Shown: one piece after another, positions 27,076 through 35,905 of the stretch
Layout of the letters: the number at the start of each line of letters is the position of its first letter
Numbering within the stretch: the stretch's first letter is position 1
Assembly: GCA_017305925.1 (NCBI GenBank)
Contig: JAFKJW010000202.1
Location: 1 to 62,451 of the forward strand
DNA: 62,451 nucleotides
Reading direction: 5' to 3'
Origin: Hyphomicrobiales bacterium
Lineage (GTDB): Bacteria; Pseudomonadota; Alphaproteobacteria; Rhizobiales; Rhizobiaceae
Made by a program: the position numbers and the translations under genes
Notes under the pieces: model-generated
The model's database searches: none
What the model was told of the DNA's origin: nothing
What the model saw: the letters and a program-made list of their open reading frames with translations, nothing else

Positions 27076-29162
27076 CAGAAAGGCACCTCTCGCGTCCGAA
27101 ACAGGAGTGCGTCCTTCGAGGCTCGCCCTGGCAGGAATGGCGTCCGTCCGAAAACGTGTGTGCGGGCTCGCACCTCAGGATGAGGGAGGCTGTGCCTTGA
27201 TCCCACTGCGTCGGGAGTTCGACAGACCACATCCCTCATCCTGAGGTGCGAGCCCGCATGAAGCGAGAAGATCTCACGCAGGGATTCGCGGGGCGAGCCT
27301 CGAAGGACGCACGACCTCTCTCCCTCACGCTTTTCCAATCGCCGCCGCCTTGTCCTTGTCGAACCACCAGAGCGTTTCCACTGCGAATCCGTAGTCCGGC
27401 TTCGGCTCCTTGAAGCCGCCGAATACCAACTAGGTATCCAGTCCATGCGGGCGCGCAAGACCCGGTCGAGCGCGCGCATGACGGCGATGAGTTCGCCGCG
27501 GCCGGTGACGCCGTCGATCGCTTCCACCAGCCTGTCGATCGCCGGATCGGCGGTGCCGGGCAGGTTGCGCGAGCCGGGAAGCTTTGCCGATTTCGAATGG
27601 AAGATGCCGTCCATGCCTTCGCGCGTCGGCGTCGGGCTGAACAGCAACGCCATGCCGATCAGGTCGAAGTCGAAATCCGCCTGCCGCGCCTGGTGCTGCG
27701 CGGAATCGACGGTGCGCAGAGAGGCGTCGAAGCCGATCGCCCGCAGGTTCTCCACCCAGGGCGAATAGATGCGCTCGAATCCGGGATCGTCGACCAGGAT
27801 TTCCAGCCGGAACGCCTCGCCGGTGGCGTTGCGCAACTTGCCGCCCTGCGGCTTCCACCCGGCGTCGATAATCAGCTTGCGGGCGGCGCCCAGAAGCTTG
27901 CGGTCGCGGCCGCTGCCGTCGGAGGGCGGCAGCGCGAAGGCGTCTCCGAAAACATCCTCCGGCAGCGTCTGGCGCAACGGCTCCAGCAGCGCCAGTTCGG
28001 CCGGCGAGGGCGCTCCCTCCGCCTTGAACTCGGAGCGCTCGAAACAGGACTGCGCGCGCTCGTAGAGGCCGTAGAACAGCGCCTTGTTCGTCCATTCGAA
28101 GTCGAAGCAGAGCGCGATCGCCTTGCGAACGCGCAGGTCGCGGAAGCGCTCGCGCCGCTGATTGACGGCGATCGCCTGCATGGTCGGCCGCTTCTCCGAC
28201 GGCATCTCGCGCTTCACCACCTTGCCGGTACTGATCGCCGGGAAGTCGTAGCCCGTCGCCCAGACGCGCGAGGTGGATTCCTCGCGGAACAGGATCTCTC
28301 CCTTCTTGAAGGCCTCGAACGCGGCCTGCCGGTCGCCGAAGAACTCGATGCGCAGCCGGTCGAAATTGTACAGGCCGCGGTTCACGGGCAAGTCGCGGCC
28401 CCAGTAATCCTCGACACGGTGATATTCGATAGTCCGTCCGGCGCTCAAGAATCCCACCCGGTAGGGTCCGGAGCCGAGCGGCGCTTCCATGCGCGAGCTG
28501 TCGAAAGGCACCCTGTCGAAATAGGCTTTCGACAGGATCGGGAAGACGGCCGCGTCGAGCATCGTGCGGGCCGACTGCTTGCCGGTGAAGGCGAGCCTCA
28601 GCGTCAGCGCGTCGACCGCGACGGCGTCGGCGAGTTCCCTGAGCGTCAGCCAGAGGTCGGGATGGCCTTTTTCTTTGAACAGCGCGTAGGTGAAGGCGGC
28701 GTCCTCGGCCGTCAGCGGCGAGCCGTCATGGAAGCGTGCCTCGGGCCGCAGCGCGAAGGTGAAGCTGTTGCGGTCGGCCGAGATCGTCACCGTCTCGGCG
28801 AGCAGGCCGTAGAGGGAGTCCGGCTCGTCAAGGGCGCTCGTCATCAGCGAATCGAAGCAGGCCTCCATGCGGGGAGGGGCATCGCCTTTGGCCACGAAGC
28901 TGTTCAGCGTGTTGAAGGTGTAGGGGTTCTGGTTGTAGAGCCACTGCGAGGGGCCGTAATTGAAGGTGCCGCCCTTCGGCGCATCGACATTGACGTAGTC
29001 GAAGTTCCTGAAATCAGCGGGGTATTTCAGCTCTCCGAAAGCCGACAGGCCGTGCAGCGGCACCTCGGTGCGGCTCGCCGCGAAGAGCGGCGCGGGCAGG
29101 AACGGCGCTGCGGCGGCCGCGCCAGCGCCTTTCAGGAACGCGCGGCGCCGGAGCGGCCGCAT
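27075..29162 (-). pseudogene. Second peptide-binding protein (YejA-like), frameshifted near the 3' end
   Basis: A family-5 solute-binding protein with a Tat-type signal (RRRAFLKG followed by an Ala-rich hydrophobic core). The frame is normal for about 580 residues, through ARMDWIPSWYSA at about 27420. Beyond that point the expected ending, FGGFKEPKPDYGF ... ETLWWFDKDKAAAIGKA with a TGA at 27325, is present but in another frame. TATTCGGCG can be read as the end of WYSA and also as the start of VFGG, so a microhomology deletion of a few dozen bases is likely. The open frame instead runs through repeat A copy 1 to a stop at 27075 that overlaps the yejB ATG. Start at 29162 overlaps the stop of the upstream yejA. 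Confidence 0.8.
27107..27312. repeat. Palindromic intergenic repeat, family A, copy 1
   Basis: Outer arms GTGCGTCCTTCGAGGCTCGC and the reverse complement enclose a second inverted pair built on CTCGCACCTCAGGATGAGG. The same arms recur at 51905-52042 and 53818-54024. This copy separates the second yejA-like gene from yejB. Repeats of this form are abundant in Rhizobiales intergenic regions; they have no coding function of their own. Confidence 0.9.
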
Positions 29163-31090
29163 CAGTTCGAGCCCTTGTATTTCGCCGCCAGCGCCGCCTC
29201 CTTCGCCGGGTCGATCCACCAGGAATCGATGTCCGGGCCGATATAGTCCGGCTGCCTGTCCGGGATTCCGAACTTGTTCCAGTAGGCGAGCCAGACCACC
29301 GGGCGCGTGTATTGCGGCACCACGTAGAAGTTCCACAGGAGCACCCGGTCGAGCGCATGGGTGGCGGCCACGAGCTCGTCGCGGTCGGTGGCGAAGATCA
29401 CCTTGTCGACGAGCGCGTCGACGACCGGATCCTTGATGCCCGACAGGTTGCGCGAGCCAGGAGCGTCCGCCGCCCTGGACGACCAGAAGTCGCGCTGCTC
29501 GTTGCCGGGCGATTCCGACTGCGCCAGCACCGTGGTCAGCATGTCGAAGTCGAAATTGTTGACGCGGTTGACGTACTGGCTGGGATCGACGATCCGCAGC
29601 GACGCCTCGACGCCGATCTTCTTCAGCATGCCGATATAGGGATTGGCGATGATCTCGTCGGTGTCGTTGTTGCCGAGGATCTCGAACCGGAAGGGCTCGC
29701 CGGTCTTCTCGTTGACCATCCTGCCGTTCTGGATCTTCCATCCGGCTTCGCCGAACAGCTTCACCGCCTCGCGCAGTATGTTGCGCTCCGGCTCAGGCGG
29801 GCTCGCCGGCGCCGGCTGCGGCGGATCGCCCTCGCGCGGCTTCGGCTGCTCGTAGACCGGCAGCCTGAATTCCTGCGTGAACAGCTCGGGCGGCAGCTTG
29901 TCCCTGTATTCGTTGAGGATCTCCAGCTCCCTGCCTTGCGGCAGGCCGCTGGAGGCGAGGTCGCCGCCGACGAAGTAGCTGGAGACGCGCGTGTTGAAGC
30001 CGAAGAAGGCGGTGCGGTTCATCGTCTCGAAATCGAAGGCCCAGGTCAGCGCCTGCCGCACCCGCCGGTCCTGGAAGAGCGGCCGCCGCATGTTCATCGC
30101 AAAGCCTTGCATGGAGGCGCGCGACGTCGCCTCGAACGCTTTCTTGACGACATCGCCGGCCTTGAAGGCGGGGAAGGTGTAGTAGGTCGCCCAGCGGCGC
30201 GAGCTGTACTCCGGATGGATGTCCTCGAAGCCGCCCTTGGTGAAGGCCTGCCAGGCGGCGTTGTCGTCCTGGATGTAGACGTAGCGGCGCTTGTCGAAAT
30301 TCTCGCGGCCGATCTTCACGGGCAGCTTCGCAGCCCAGTAGTCGGGCACGCGCTCCCAGACGATCTCCTGGCCGGGCTTGAAGCTGGCGATCCGGTAGGC
30401 GGCGGAGCCCAGCGGCGGCTCCAGCGTCGGCTGCGTGATGTCGCGCTTCTTGCCCTTCGCGTCGGTCCCCTCCCACCAGTGCTTCGGCAGCACCGCGAGG
30501 TCGCCGATGATGCGCGGCAGTTCGCGGTTGCCCTTCTGGTCGAAACGGAACTCTACCTCGCGGTCGTTCAGCGCCACCGCCTCGGTGACGTTCTCGTAAT
30601 AGCGGTTGTATTGCGGGCTATTGGCTTTCAGCGCGTTGAAGGACCAGATCACGTCGTCCACCGTGATCGGCTGGCCATCGTGCCATCTGGCGTTCGGGTT
30701 GAGGCGGTAGGTGACGGAGGAATAGTCGTCCGGATATTTGAGCGCCTCCGCTATGAGCGGGTGATAGACGCTCGGCTCGTCCGTCGCCTGCTCCATCAGC
30801 GTGTCATAGAGCAGCCCGCCGCCGAAATAGGAGAGGCCGGCGGCCGGCGAGCCCCGCACGATGTAGGGATTGAAGCTGTCGAATGTGCCGCTGGCGATGC
30901 TGTTGCGCGTCCCGCCCTTCGGCGCGTCCGGATTGACGTAGTCGTAGCGCTGGAAATCCTGGCCGTATTTCGATTCGGCCATCAGCGAGGAGGTCGTCTG
31001 CCAGTCCGCCGCTGGAGCGGGCGCGGCGGACAGGAACAGGACGGCGAGAATGCCCGATGCAGCCCCGATCGCTTGACTGGATATGCCCAT
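29162..31090 (-). CDS. yejA: Peptide ABC transporter substrate-binding protein YejA
   Basis: A periplasmic oligopeptide-binding protein of 642 residues (SBP family 5). The signal peptide is MGISSQAIGAASGILAVLFL followed by SAAPAPA and a cut before ADWQ. Family landmarks include DYVNPDAPKGGTRN, YRLNPNARWHDGQPITVDDV and ALTWAFDFETMNRTAFFGFN. I chose the start at 31090 for the clean signal peptide; longer in-frame versions add implausible residues. It is the first gene of the yejA-yejA2-yejB-yejE-vapBC-yejF transcript. Confidence 0.93.
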   Translation of the reverse strand: MGISSQAIGAASGILAVLFLSAAPAPAADWQTTSSLMAESKYGQDFQRYDYVNPDAPKGGTRNSIASGTFDSFNPYIVRGSPAAGLSYFGGGLLYDTLMEQATDEPSVYHPLIAEALKYPDDYSSVTYRLNPNARWHDGQPITVDDVIWSFNALKANSPQYNRYYENVTEAVALNDREVEFRFDQKGNRELPRIIGDLAVLPKHWWEGTDAKGKKRDITQPTLEPPLGSAAYRIASFKPGQEIVWERVPDYWAAKLPVKIGRENFDKRRYVYIQDDNAAWQAFTKGGFEDIHPEYSSRRWATYYTFPAFKAGDVVKKAFEATSRASMQGFAMNMRRPLFQDRRVRQALTWAFDFETMNRTAFFGFNTRVSSYFVGGDLASSGLPQGRELEILNEYRDKLPPELFTQEFRLPVYEQPKPREGDPPQPAPASPPEPERNILREAVKLFGEAGWKIQNGRMVNEKTGEPFRFEILGNNDTDEIIANPYIGMLKKIGVEASLRIVDPSQYVNRVNNFDFDMLTTVLAQSESPGNEQRDFWSSRAADAPGSRNLSGIKDPVVDALVDKVIFATDRDELVAATHALDRVLLWNFYVVPQYTRPVVWLAYWNKFGIPDRQPDYIGPDIDSWWIDPAKEAALAAKYKGSN

Positions 31091-31147
31091 GCGCGCCTCG
31101 CACCGTCTCGCCACTCCGGCGGCCATCGCCGGATCGATGCCTTGATA

Positions 31148-31180
31148 ACAAAAAAGCCGGGCGGAACCCGGCTTTTTTGC
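31148..31180. terminator. Terminator downstream of the cytochrome c gene
   Basis: AAAAAAGCCGGG and CCCGGCTTTTTT flank a short loop. Oligo-T follows on both strands. On the minus strand it ends the cytochrome c transcript (stop at 31203) and isolates the yej operon that begins 60 bases further on. Confidence 0.88.
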
Positions 31181-31202
31181 GTTTTCGGAAATTACAATTT
31201 CG

Positions 31203-31892
31203 TCACTGGGCCGGAGCGGTCTCGGCGGGCTTCGCCGCGTCGGTGGCCGCAGGCGCGGCCGTGCCCTCGCCAGCCGGCTTGGCGGTCGCGTCAGAGGCGG
31301 CGGGCGCCGTGCCGTCCGAGGCGGCGGGCTGCGCGGCATCGGCCGCGGGCAGGGGCTTCGGGCTGTCCGACAGCGAGCGCAGATAGGCGATCAGGTCGGC
31401 GCGCTCGTCCGGCTTCTTGTCGCCGGCGAAGCCCATGGCCGTGCCCTTGATGAACCCCTTGGGCGAGGTCAGGAAGTGGTCGAGATTCTCATAGGTCCAC
31501 TTTTCGGTGCCGCCCTTGGAAAAATCCTTCATCGCCGCCGAATAGGAAAAACCCTCGTGCGTCGCGACGGGACGGTCCACGATGTCCCAGAGGTTCGGGC
31601 CCGTCTTGTTCGGGCCGCCCTTCTCGGTCGTGTGGCAGGTCACGCATTTCTTGTGGACGGCCTCGCCCTTCTCGACGCTGGCGGTCTGCAGGCGCACCGC
31701 GATCGGCGTCTCGGCCGGCCCGGCGGCGGCGCTCTCGGTGCCTCCCGCCTCGCCTTCCTCGGCCTCGATCGCATAGCCGGGCTTGTCCGGGTTGGGCGCG
31801 GCGAAGATGGAATCGGAAACGATGCCGATGGACATCACGACGAAGCACGTCCCCAGGAAGCCCATCAGATACTTGTTGAGATCAGATTCCAT
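31203..31892 (-). CDS. cycM: Membrane-anchored class I cytochrome c (CycM/c552 type)
   Basis: A 229-residue electron carrier resembling rhizobial CycM, which links complex III to terminal oxidase. An uncleaved N-terminal anchor ([20 protein letters not shown]) precedes a linker and the haem domain with CVTCH at 83-87; the axial Met is in GTAMGFAG. The last 55 or so residues are almost only Ala, Pro, Thr, Lys, Asp and Glu (for example [18 protein letters not shown]), a flexible tail longer than that of typical CycM. It is divergent from kdsB. Confidence 0.9.
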   Translation of the reverse strand: MESDLNKYLMGFLGTCFVVMSIGIVSDSIFAAPNPDKPGYAIEAEEGEAGGTESAAAGPAETPIAVRLQTASVEKGEAVHKKCVTCHTTEKGGPNKTGPNLWDIVDRPVATHEGFSYSAAMKDFSKGGTEKWTYENLDHFLTSPKGFIKGTAMGFAGDKKPDERADLIAYLRSLSDSPKPLPAADAAQPAASDGTAPAASDATAKPAGEGTAAPAATDAAKPAETAPAQ

Positions 31893-32112
31893 TCGCCCCC
31901 GAGGCTCCGTGAATGCCGGCCCAGCCGGTTGAAATCGCCGCCGATCGTACCGCTGAAGCGTCCGTGGTCAAGGCGCGACGATGCGCGCGGAAACTAGGTC
32001 TTTTGCCAACACCTTGCAACACCTATAAGGACGCGTCCCCGTGAGACGTTTTGACACTCGCTCGAAGCGGTTCCGGCCCGTATTTTCCGGTCATATCGTC
32101 CAGACCATTCCG

Positions 32113-32850
32113 ATGTCCACGATCATCCTCGTTCCGGCCCGCATGGCCTCGACACGCCTGCCCGGCAAGCCGCTCGCCGACATCGCCGGCCGTCCGATGA
32201 TCGTGCACGTCGCGCGCCGCGCCGCCGAAAGCGGCCTCGGGCGTGTCGTTGTGGCGACCGATTCGGCGGAAGTCGCCGGCGCCGTCCGCGCGGGCGGTTT
32301 CGAGGCCGTGATGACCGGCGCCCACCATCAGTCGGGTTCGGACCGCATCTTCGAGGCGCTGAACGCCGTCGATCCGGCGGGCGAGGTCGAGACCGTCGTG
32401 AACGTCCAGGGCGACCTGCCGACGATCGAGCCCGCATCGATCCGCGCCGCGGTCGGGCCGCTCGCCGATCCGGCGGTCGACATCGCCACGCTCGGCGTCG
32501 AGATCGTCCGCGACGAGGAGAAGGCCAATCCCAACGTGGTGAAGATCGTCGGTTCGCCGCGCGGCGGCGCGCGCCTGCGGGCGCTCTATTTCACCCGCGC
32601 GACCGCGCCCTGGGGCGAGGGACCGCTCTATCATCACATCGGGCTTTACGCCTATCGCCGCGCCGCGCTGGAAAGATTCGTCGGCCTGCCGCCCTCCGTG
32701 CTGGAGAAGCGGGAGCGGCTGGAGCAGCTCCGCGCGCTGGAGGCGGGCATGCGCATCGACGCCGAAATCGTCGATTCCGTGCCGCTGGGCGTCGACACGC
32801 CCGAGGACCTCGATCGCGCGCGGCAGATCCTCTGTCAGGAAAGAGCATGA
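32113..32850 (+). CDS. kdsB: 3-deoxy-manno-octulosonate cytidylyltransferase
   Basis: Activates KDO as CMP-KDO for lipopolysaccharide core synthesis. The 245-residue enzyme begins with the nucleotide-binding motif [18 protein letters not shown] and contains [12 protein letters not shown] and [10 protein letters not shown]. The ATG at 32113 gives the usual length; an upstream in-frame GTG at 32041 would add 24 unlikely residues. Its end overlaps the pheA start by four bases (ATGA), an arrangement common in Rhizobiales. Confidence 0.96.
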   Translation: MSTIILVPARMASTRLPGKPLADIAGRPMIVHVARRAAESGLGRVVVATDSAEVAGAVRAGGFEAVMTGAHHQSGSDRIFEALNAVDPAGEVETVVNVQGDLPTIEPASIRAAVGPLADPAVDIATLGVEIVRDEEKANPNVVKIVGSPRGGARLRALYFTRATAPWGEGPLYHHIGLYAYRRAALERFVGLPPSVLEKRERLEQLRALEAGMRIDAEIVDSVPLGVDTPEDLDRARQILCQERA

Positions 32851-33710
32851 TCCAGAAAACCAACCGCATTTCCTTCCAGGGCGAGCACGGCGCCAACTCC
32901 GACACGGCCTGCCGCAACATGTTTCCCTCGATGGAGCCGCTGCCCTGTCCGACCTTCGAGGACGCCTTCAACGCGGTGGAGGCGGGCAAGGCCGATCTCG
33001 CCATGATCCCGATCGAGAACACGATCGCCGGCCGGGTCGCCGACATCCACCATCTGCTGCCCGAATCGAAGCTGCACATCGTCGGCGAGTATTTCCTGCC
33101 GATCCATTTCCAGCTTATGGTCCTGCCCGGCGTCTCCCGCAAGGAGATCCGGACGGTCCACAGCCACATCCACGCGCTGGGGCAGTGCCGCAAATATGTG
33201 CGCAGGAACGGCTGGAAGCCGATGGTGGCGGGCGATACCGCAGGCGCCGCCAAGCTCGTTTCCGAGACGGGAGACCGGTCCATGGCGGCGCTGGCGCCGC
33301 GGCTTGCCGCCGGCCTCTACGGCCTCGACATATTGGAGGAGAACGTCGAGGACACAGACAGCAACGTCACCCGCTTCGTGGTGCTGACGAAAAGCAAGGA
33401 GTGGGCGCCCCGCCCCGCGCCGGACGCCAAGATGATGACCACCTTCGTCTTCCGCGTGCGCAACGTGCCGGCCGCCCTCTACAAGGCGATGGGCGGCTTC
33501 GCCACCAACGGCATCAACATGACCAAGCTGGAAAGCTACCAGCTCGGCGCCTTCACCGCGACGCAATTCTACGCCGACATCGAAGGACATCCGGAAGACC
33601 ACAACGTCAAGCTGGCGCTCGACGAGCTGCGTTTCTTCTCGAAGGAGGTGCGCATCCTCGGCGTCTATCCGCGCAGCGCGTCGCGCGAGGAGTGGAACGT
33701 GGCGGATTGA
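32847..33710 (+). CDS. pheA: Prephenate dehydratase
   Basis: Converts prephenate to phenylpyruvate in phenylalanine synthesis; 287 residues. The PDT domain shows [12 protein letters not shown] and the catalytic TRF in [12 protein letters not shown]-terminal ACT domain (about 200-280) includes [20 protein letters not shown] and the feedback-binding ESYQLGAF motif. It lacks a chorismate mutase domain, so it is monofunctional and likely inhibited by phenylalanine. Translationally coupled to kdsB. Confidence 0.96.
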   Translation: MIQKTNRISFQGEHGANSDTACRNMFPSMEPLPCPTFEDAFNAVEAGKADLAMIPIENTIAGRVADIHHLLPESKLHIVGEYFLPIHFQLMVLPGVSRKEIRTVHSHIHALGQCRKYVRRNGWKPMVAGDTAGAAKLVSETGDRSMAALAPRLAAGLYGLDILEENVEDTDSNVTRFVVLTKSKEWAPRPAPDAKMMTTFVFRVRNVPAALYKAMGGFATNGINMTKLESYQLGAFTATQFYADIEGHPEDHNVKLALDELRFFSKEVRILGVYPRSASREEWNVAD

Positions 33711-33722
33711 CGGTCCTGCCGG

Positions 33723-34064
33723 TCAGCGCGCCAGGCCGGGCCGCGCGGGCCTCGGCCGCTCCACCGGATGGCGCCCCAGCGGCACATAGTCGATCTCCAT
33801 GAACGCCTCCACCTCCGGCACCCAGCGGTCGCGCACGAAGGCGGCGTGGTCGGGATGGTCGTTATAGGCCTGGTAGGCGACCTGATCGTGGAACTCCATG
33901 GAGAAGCCCAGCGTGAAGTCGTTCTTCGGGCTCACCTGCTTGAGCTGCTCGAACCTCTCGACGCCGGGGATCGCGGCAAGCACCTTCGCCGCCTCTAGGA
34001 AGGCCTTCTCCTCCTCCGAGTAGCGCGCGTGCCTGAGGCGGAAGACGACGGTATGGCGGATCAT
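33723..34064 (-). CDS. Dabb family (stress-responsive A/B barrel) protein
   Basis: A 113-residue protein of the Dabb ferredoxin-like fold. It begins MIRHTVVFRLRHARYSEEEK and contains FTLGFSMEFHDQVAYQAYND with DHPDHAAFVRDRW, the family's conserved histidine region. The C-terminal 20 residues (GRHPVERPRPARPGLAR) are Pro/Arg-rich and outside the fold. The function of most Dabb proteins is unknown. It lies 26 bases upstream of nudC on the minus strand, in reverse order of transcription. Confidence 0.88.
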   Translation of the reverse strand: MIRHTVVFRLRHARYSEEEKAFLEAAKVLAAIPGVERFEQLKQVSPKNDFTLGFSMEFHDQVAYQAYNDHPDHAAFVRDRWVPEVEAFMEIDYVPLGRHPVERPRPARPGLAR

Positions 34065-34090
34065 CGGACTGTCTCCTCCTGGCCCTGCCG

Positions 34091-35032
34091 TCAGTCGCTT
34101 TCCGCCCAGTCGCGGATCAGCAGATTGGCGATCGCGCCGCGCGGCGGCACGATGATGCCGTCCGGATGGCTGCCTGCCAGCGCCAGCCGCGTTTCCTCAC
34201 GCGTGAACCAGCGGCATGCCTCCAGCTCGGCCGTGTCGGGATCGATGTCCTCGTTCAGCGCCTCGCCGTAGCAGCCGATCATCAGCGAATAGGGGAACGG
34301 CCAGGGCTGGCTGGCGTGATAGGCGACGCGGCCGAGCCGGATGCCGGATTCCTCGAAGGTCTCGCGCCGCACCGCATTCTCGATGGTCTCGCCGGGCTCG
34401 ATGAAGCCGGCCAGCGCCGAGAACATGCCGGGCGCGAAATGCGGGCTGCGGCCGAGCAGGCAGTGATCCTGCCGCACGGCCACCATGATCGCCACCGGAT
34501 CGGTGCGCGGAAAATGCTCGGCGTTGCAGTTCGGACAGTGCCGCTTGTAGCCGCCGATGCGCATCTCGCTTTTCGTGCCGCAGCGGCTGCAAAAGGCGTG
34601 GCTGGCGTGCCAGGCGAGCAGCGAGGCCGCCTGCGCCAGCGCGCCGAGCGCGGCCGGCTCCACCAGGCCCTGCACGTAGATGGAGCGGTAGTCGATCGAT
34701 TTCACGCCGTCCGGAACGGCCTCCGGATCGAGCGGGCAGGGGGCGGCGACGATCGGTCCGCCCGGCGCCTGGCCGAGCAGCACAGCGGCGTCCAGATCCG
34801 CGCCGAGGGCGAGCGCGGCCGCCTTGCCGAAATACGGCTCGAGGGTTCCGCCATTCACCCTGAGATGGCAGCGGCCGCCGCCCAGCAGCATCAGCCGGAC
34901 CTCCGGATCGGCGAGTGCCTTCGCCGTCACGTCGTCGCTGCGATGCTCCGCCTGCCGGTCGATCTCGTTGCCGGCGAAGCCGACGAACTGGCTCGGCTCC
35001 GGCAGCGGAGCGTCGAAGAGAAAAAACGGCAT
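34091..35032 (-). CDS. nudC: NADH pyrophosphatase / NAD-cap RNA hydrolase NudC
   Basis: A 313-residue Nudix hydrolase that cleaves NAD(H) and removes NAD caps from RNA. The zinc ribbon is CSRC...CPNC, the Nudix box GFIEPGETIENAVRRETFEE is complete with SGI after it, and the NudC-specific SQPWPFPYSLMIG motif follows. The start at 35032 (MPFFLFDAPLPEP) is the best N-terminus. The HIT gene lies upstream on the same strand. Confidence 0.95.
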   Translation of the reverse strand: MPFFLFDAPLPEPSQFVGFAGNEIDRQAEHRSDDVTAKALADPEVRLMLLGGGRCHLRVNGGTLEPYFGKAAALALGADLDAAVLLGQAPGGPIVAAPCPLDPEAVPDGVKSIDYRSIYVQGLVEPAALGALAQAASLLAWHASHAFCSRCGTKSEMRIGGYKRHCPNCNAEHFPRTDPVAIMVAVRQDHCLLGRSPHFAPGMFSALAGFIEPGETIENAVRRETFEESGIRLGRVAYHASQPWPFPYSLMIGCYGEALNEDIDPDTAELEACRWFTREETRLALAGSHPDGIIVPPRGAIANLLIRDWAESD

Positions 35033-35079
35033 GGAGAATTGCTCTGGATTCGACTCAAAAAGGGAGGGTGGAGAAACTT

Positions 35080-35523
35080 CTATAGCGCCGTCCGGATCGC
35101 TTCGGTGAACTGATGCAGCGCCGAGCGCCGGTAGGGCTCCCGCGTCCCGTGGCCCCAGACCGGTCCCGGCCAGCCCGCGTCCCCTTCGTTGCGCGCCACC
35201 ACATGGACGTGCAACTGCCGCACGACGTTGCCCAATGCGGCCGAATTGATCTTGCTGCAGGCGGTCGCGCGCTTCAGCGCCTGCGCCACGAGATTGGTCT
35301 CGAAGGTCAGCATGGCCTGGTCGAGCGGCGTGAGGTCGTGCAGTTCCTCTATTCCCGGGCGCTGCGGGATCAGCACCAGCCACGGCCACCGACTGTCGTC
35401 CATGGCCCGCAATTCGCACAGGCCCAGCCACATGACATGCTCGCTGTCGGCATCCAGCCGCGCATCGAGTTCGAACCCGGCCTTCGTGCCCGGCAGCATG
35501 GCGTTTCCGATCCGCGTTGTCAT
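35080..35523 (-). CDS. HIT domain-containing protein
   Basis: A 147-residue histidine-triad nucleotide-binding protein. The catalytic triad region is QLHVHVVAR with His105 and His107, preceded by the NSAALGNVV loop. HIT proteins hydrolyse nucleotide phosphoramidates or dinucleotides. It is 47 bases upstream of nudC in the same direction, so both nucleotide-hydrolysing enzymes may share a transcript. The C-terminus (WGHGTREPYRRSAL) matches the rhizobial subfamily. Confidence 0.93.
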   Translation of the reverse strand: MTTRIGNAMLPGTKAGFELDARLDADSEHVMWLGLCELRAMDDSRWPWLVLIPQRPGIEELHDLTPLDQAMLTFETNLVAQALKRATACSKINSAALGNVVRQLHVHVVARNEGDAGWPGPVWGHGTREPYRRSALHQFTEAIRTAL

Positions 35524-35665
35524 TGGTTGTCCGCGCGTTGGGAAACGAAGCTAGAGGCAGGTGCGGCGTCCCGCAAGGGAGAGAATTGGCCGGCTGACGA
35601 AAAACGATTGGCGCTGGCGGTGTCGATAAGCCTTGCATTTGCGGCCGGGATTTCCGATATGCATC

Positions 35666-35768
35666 GGCGGGAGGTTGGTGGTGGACGATCCACTCGCCAA
35701 CCGGGTCAGGTCCGGAAGGAAGCAGCCCTAACGAGCCACGGAACGGGTCATTGTTCCAGCCTCCCGCC
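35666..35768 (+). ncRNA. ffs: Signal recognition particle RNA (4.5S type)
   Basis: The SRP core GGTCAGGTCCGGAAGGAAGC is present at 35704-35723 followed by AGCCCTAA, the symmetric and asymmetric loops that bind Ffh. The ends GGCGGGAGGTTGG and CCAGCCTCCCGCC pair over 13 positions with one G-T. Total length is about 100 nt, the short bacterial form. It lies just upstream of dnaX, a common place for ffs in alphaproteobacteria. Confidence 0.95.
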
Positions 35769-35905
35769 TCACGCCCGACAGGACCCATCCGGAAAATGGC
35801 GGCCGCCGCGTTGACGGCCTCTCCGGGCATGGGCGACACTCCGGCCGGTCCGCCGGCGGGCGTGCCGGGAACCGGGAAACCGAAGGTCGGAGCGAAGCCT
35901 GAGCG

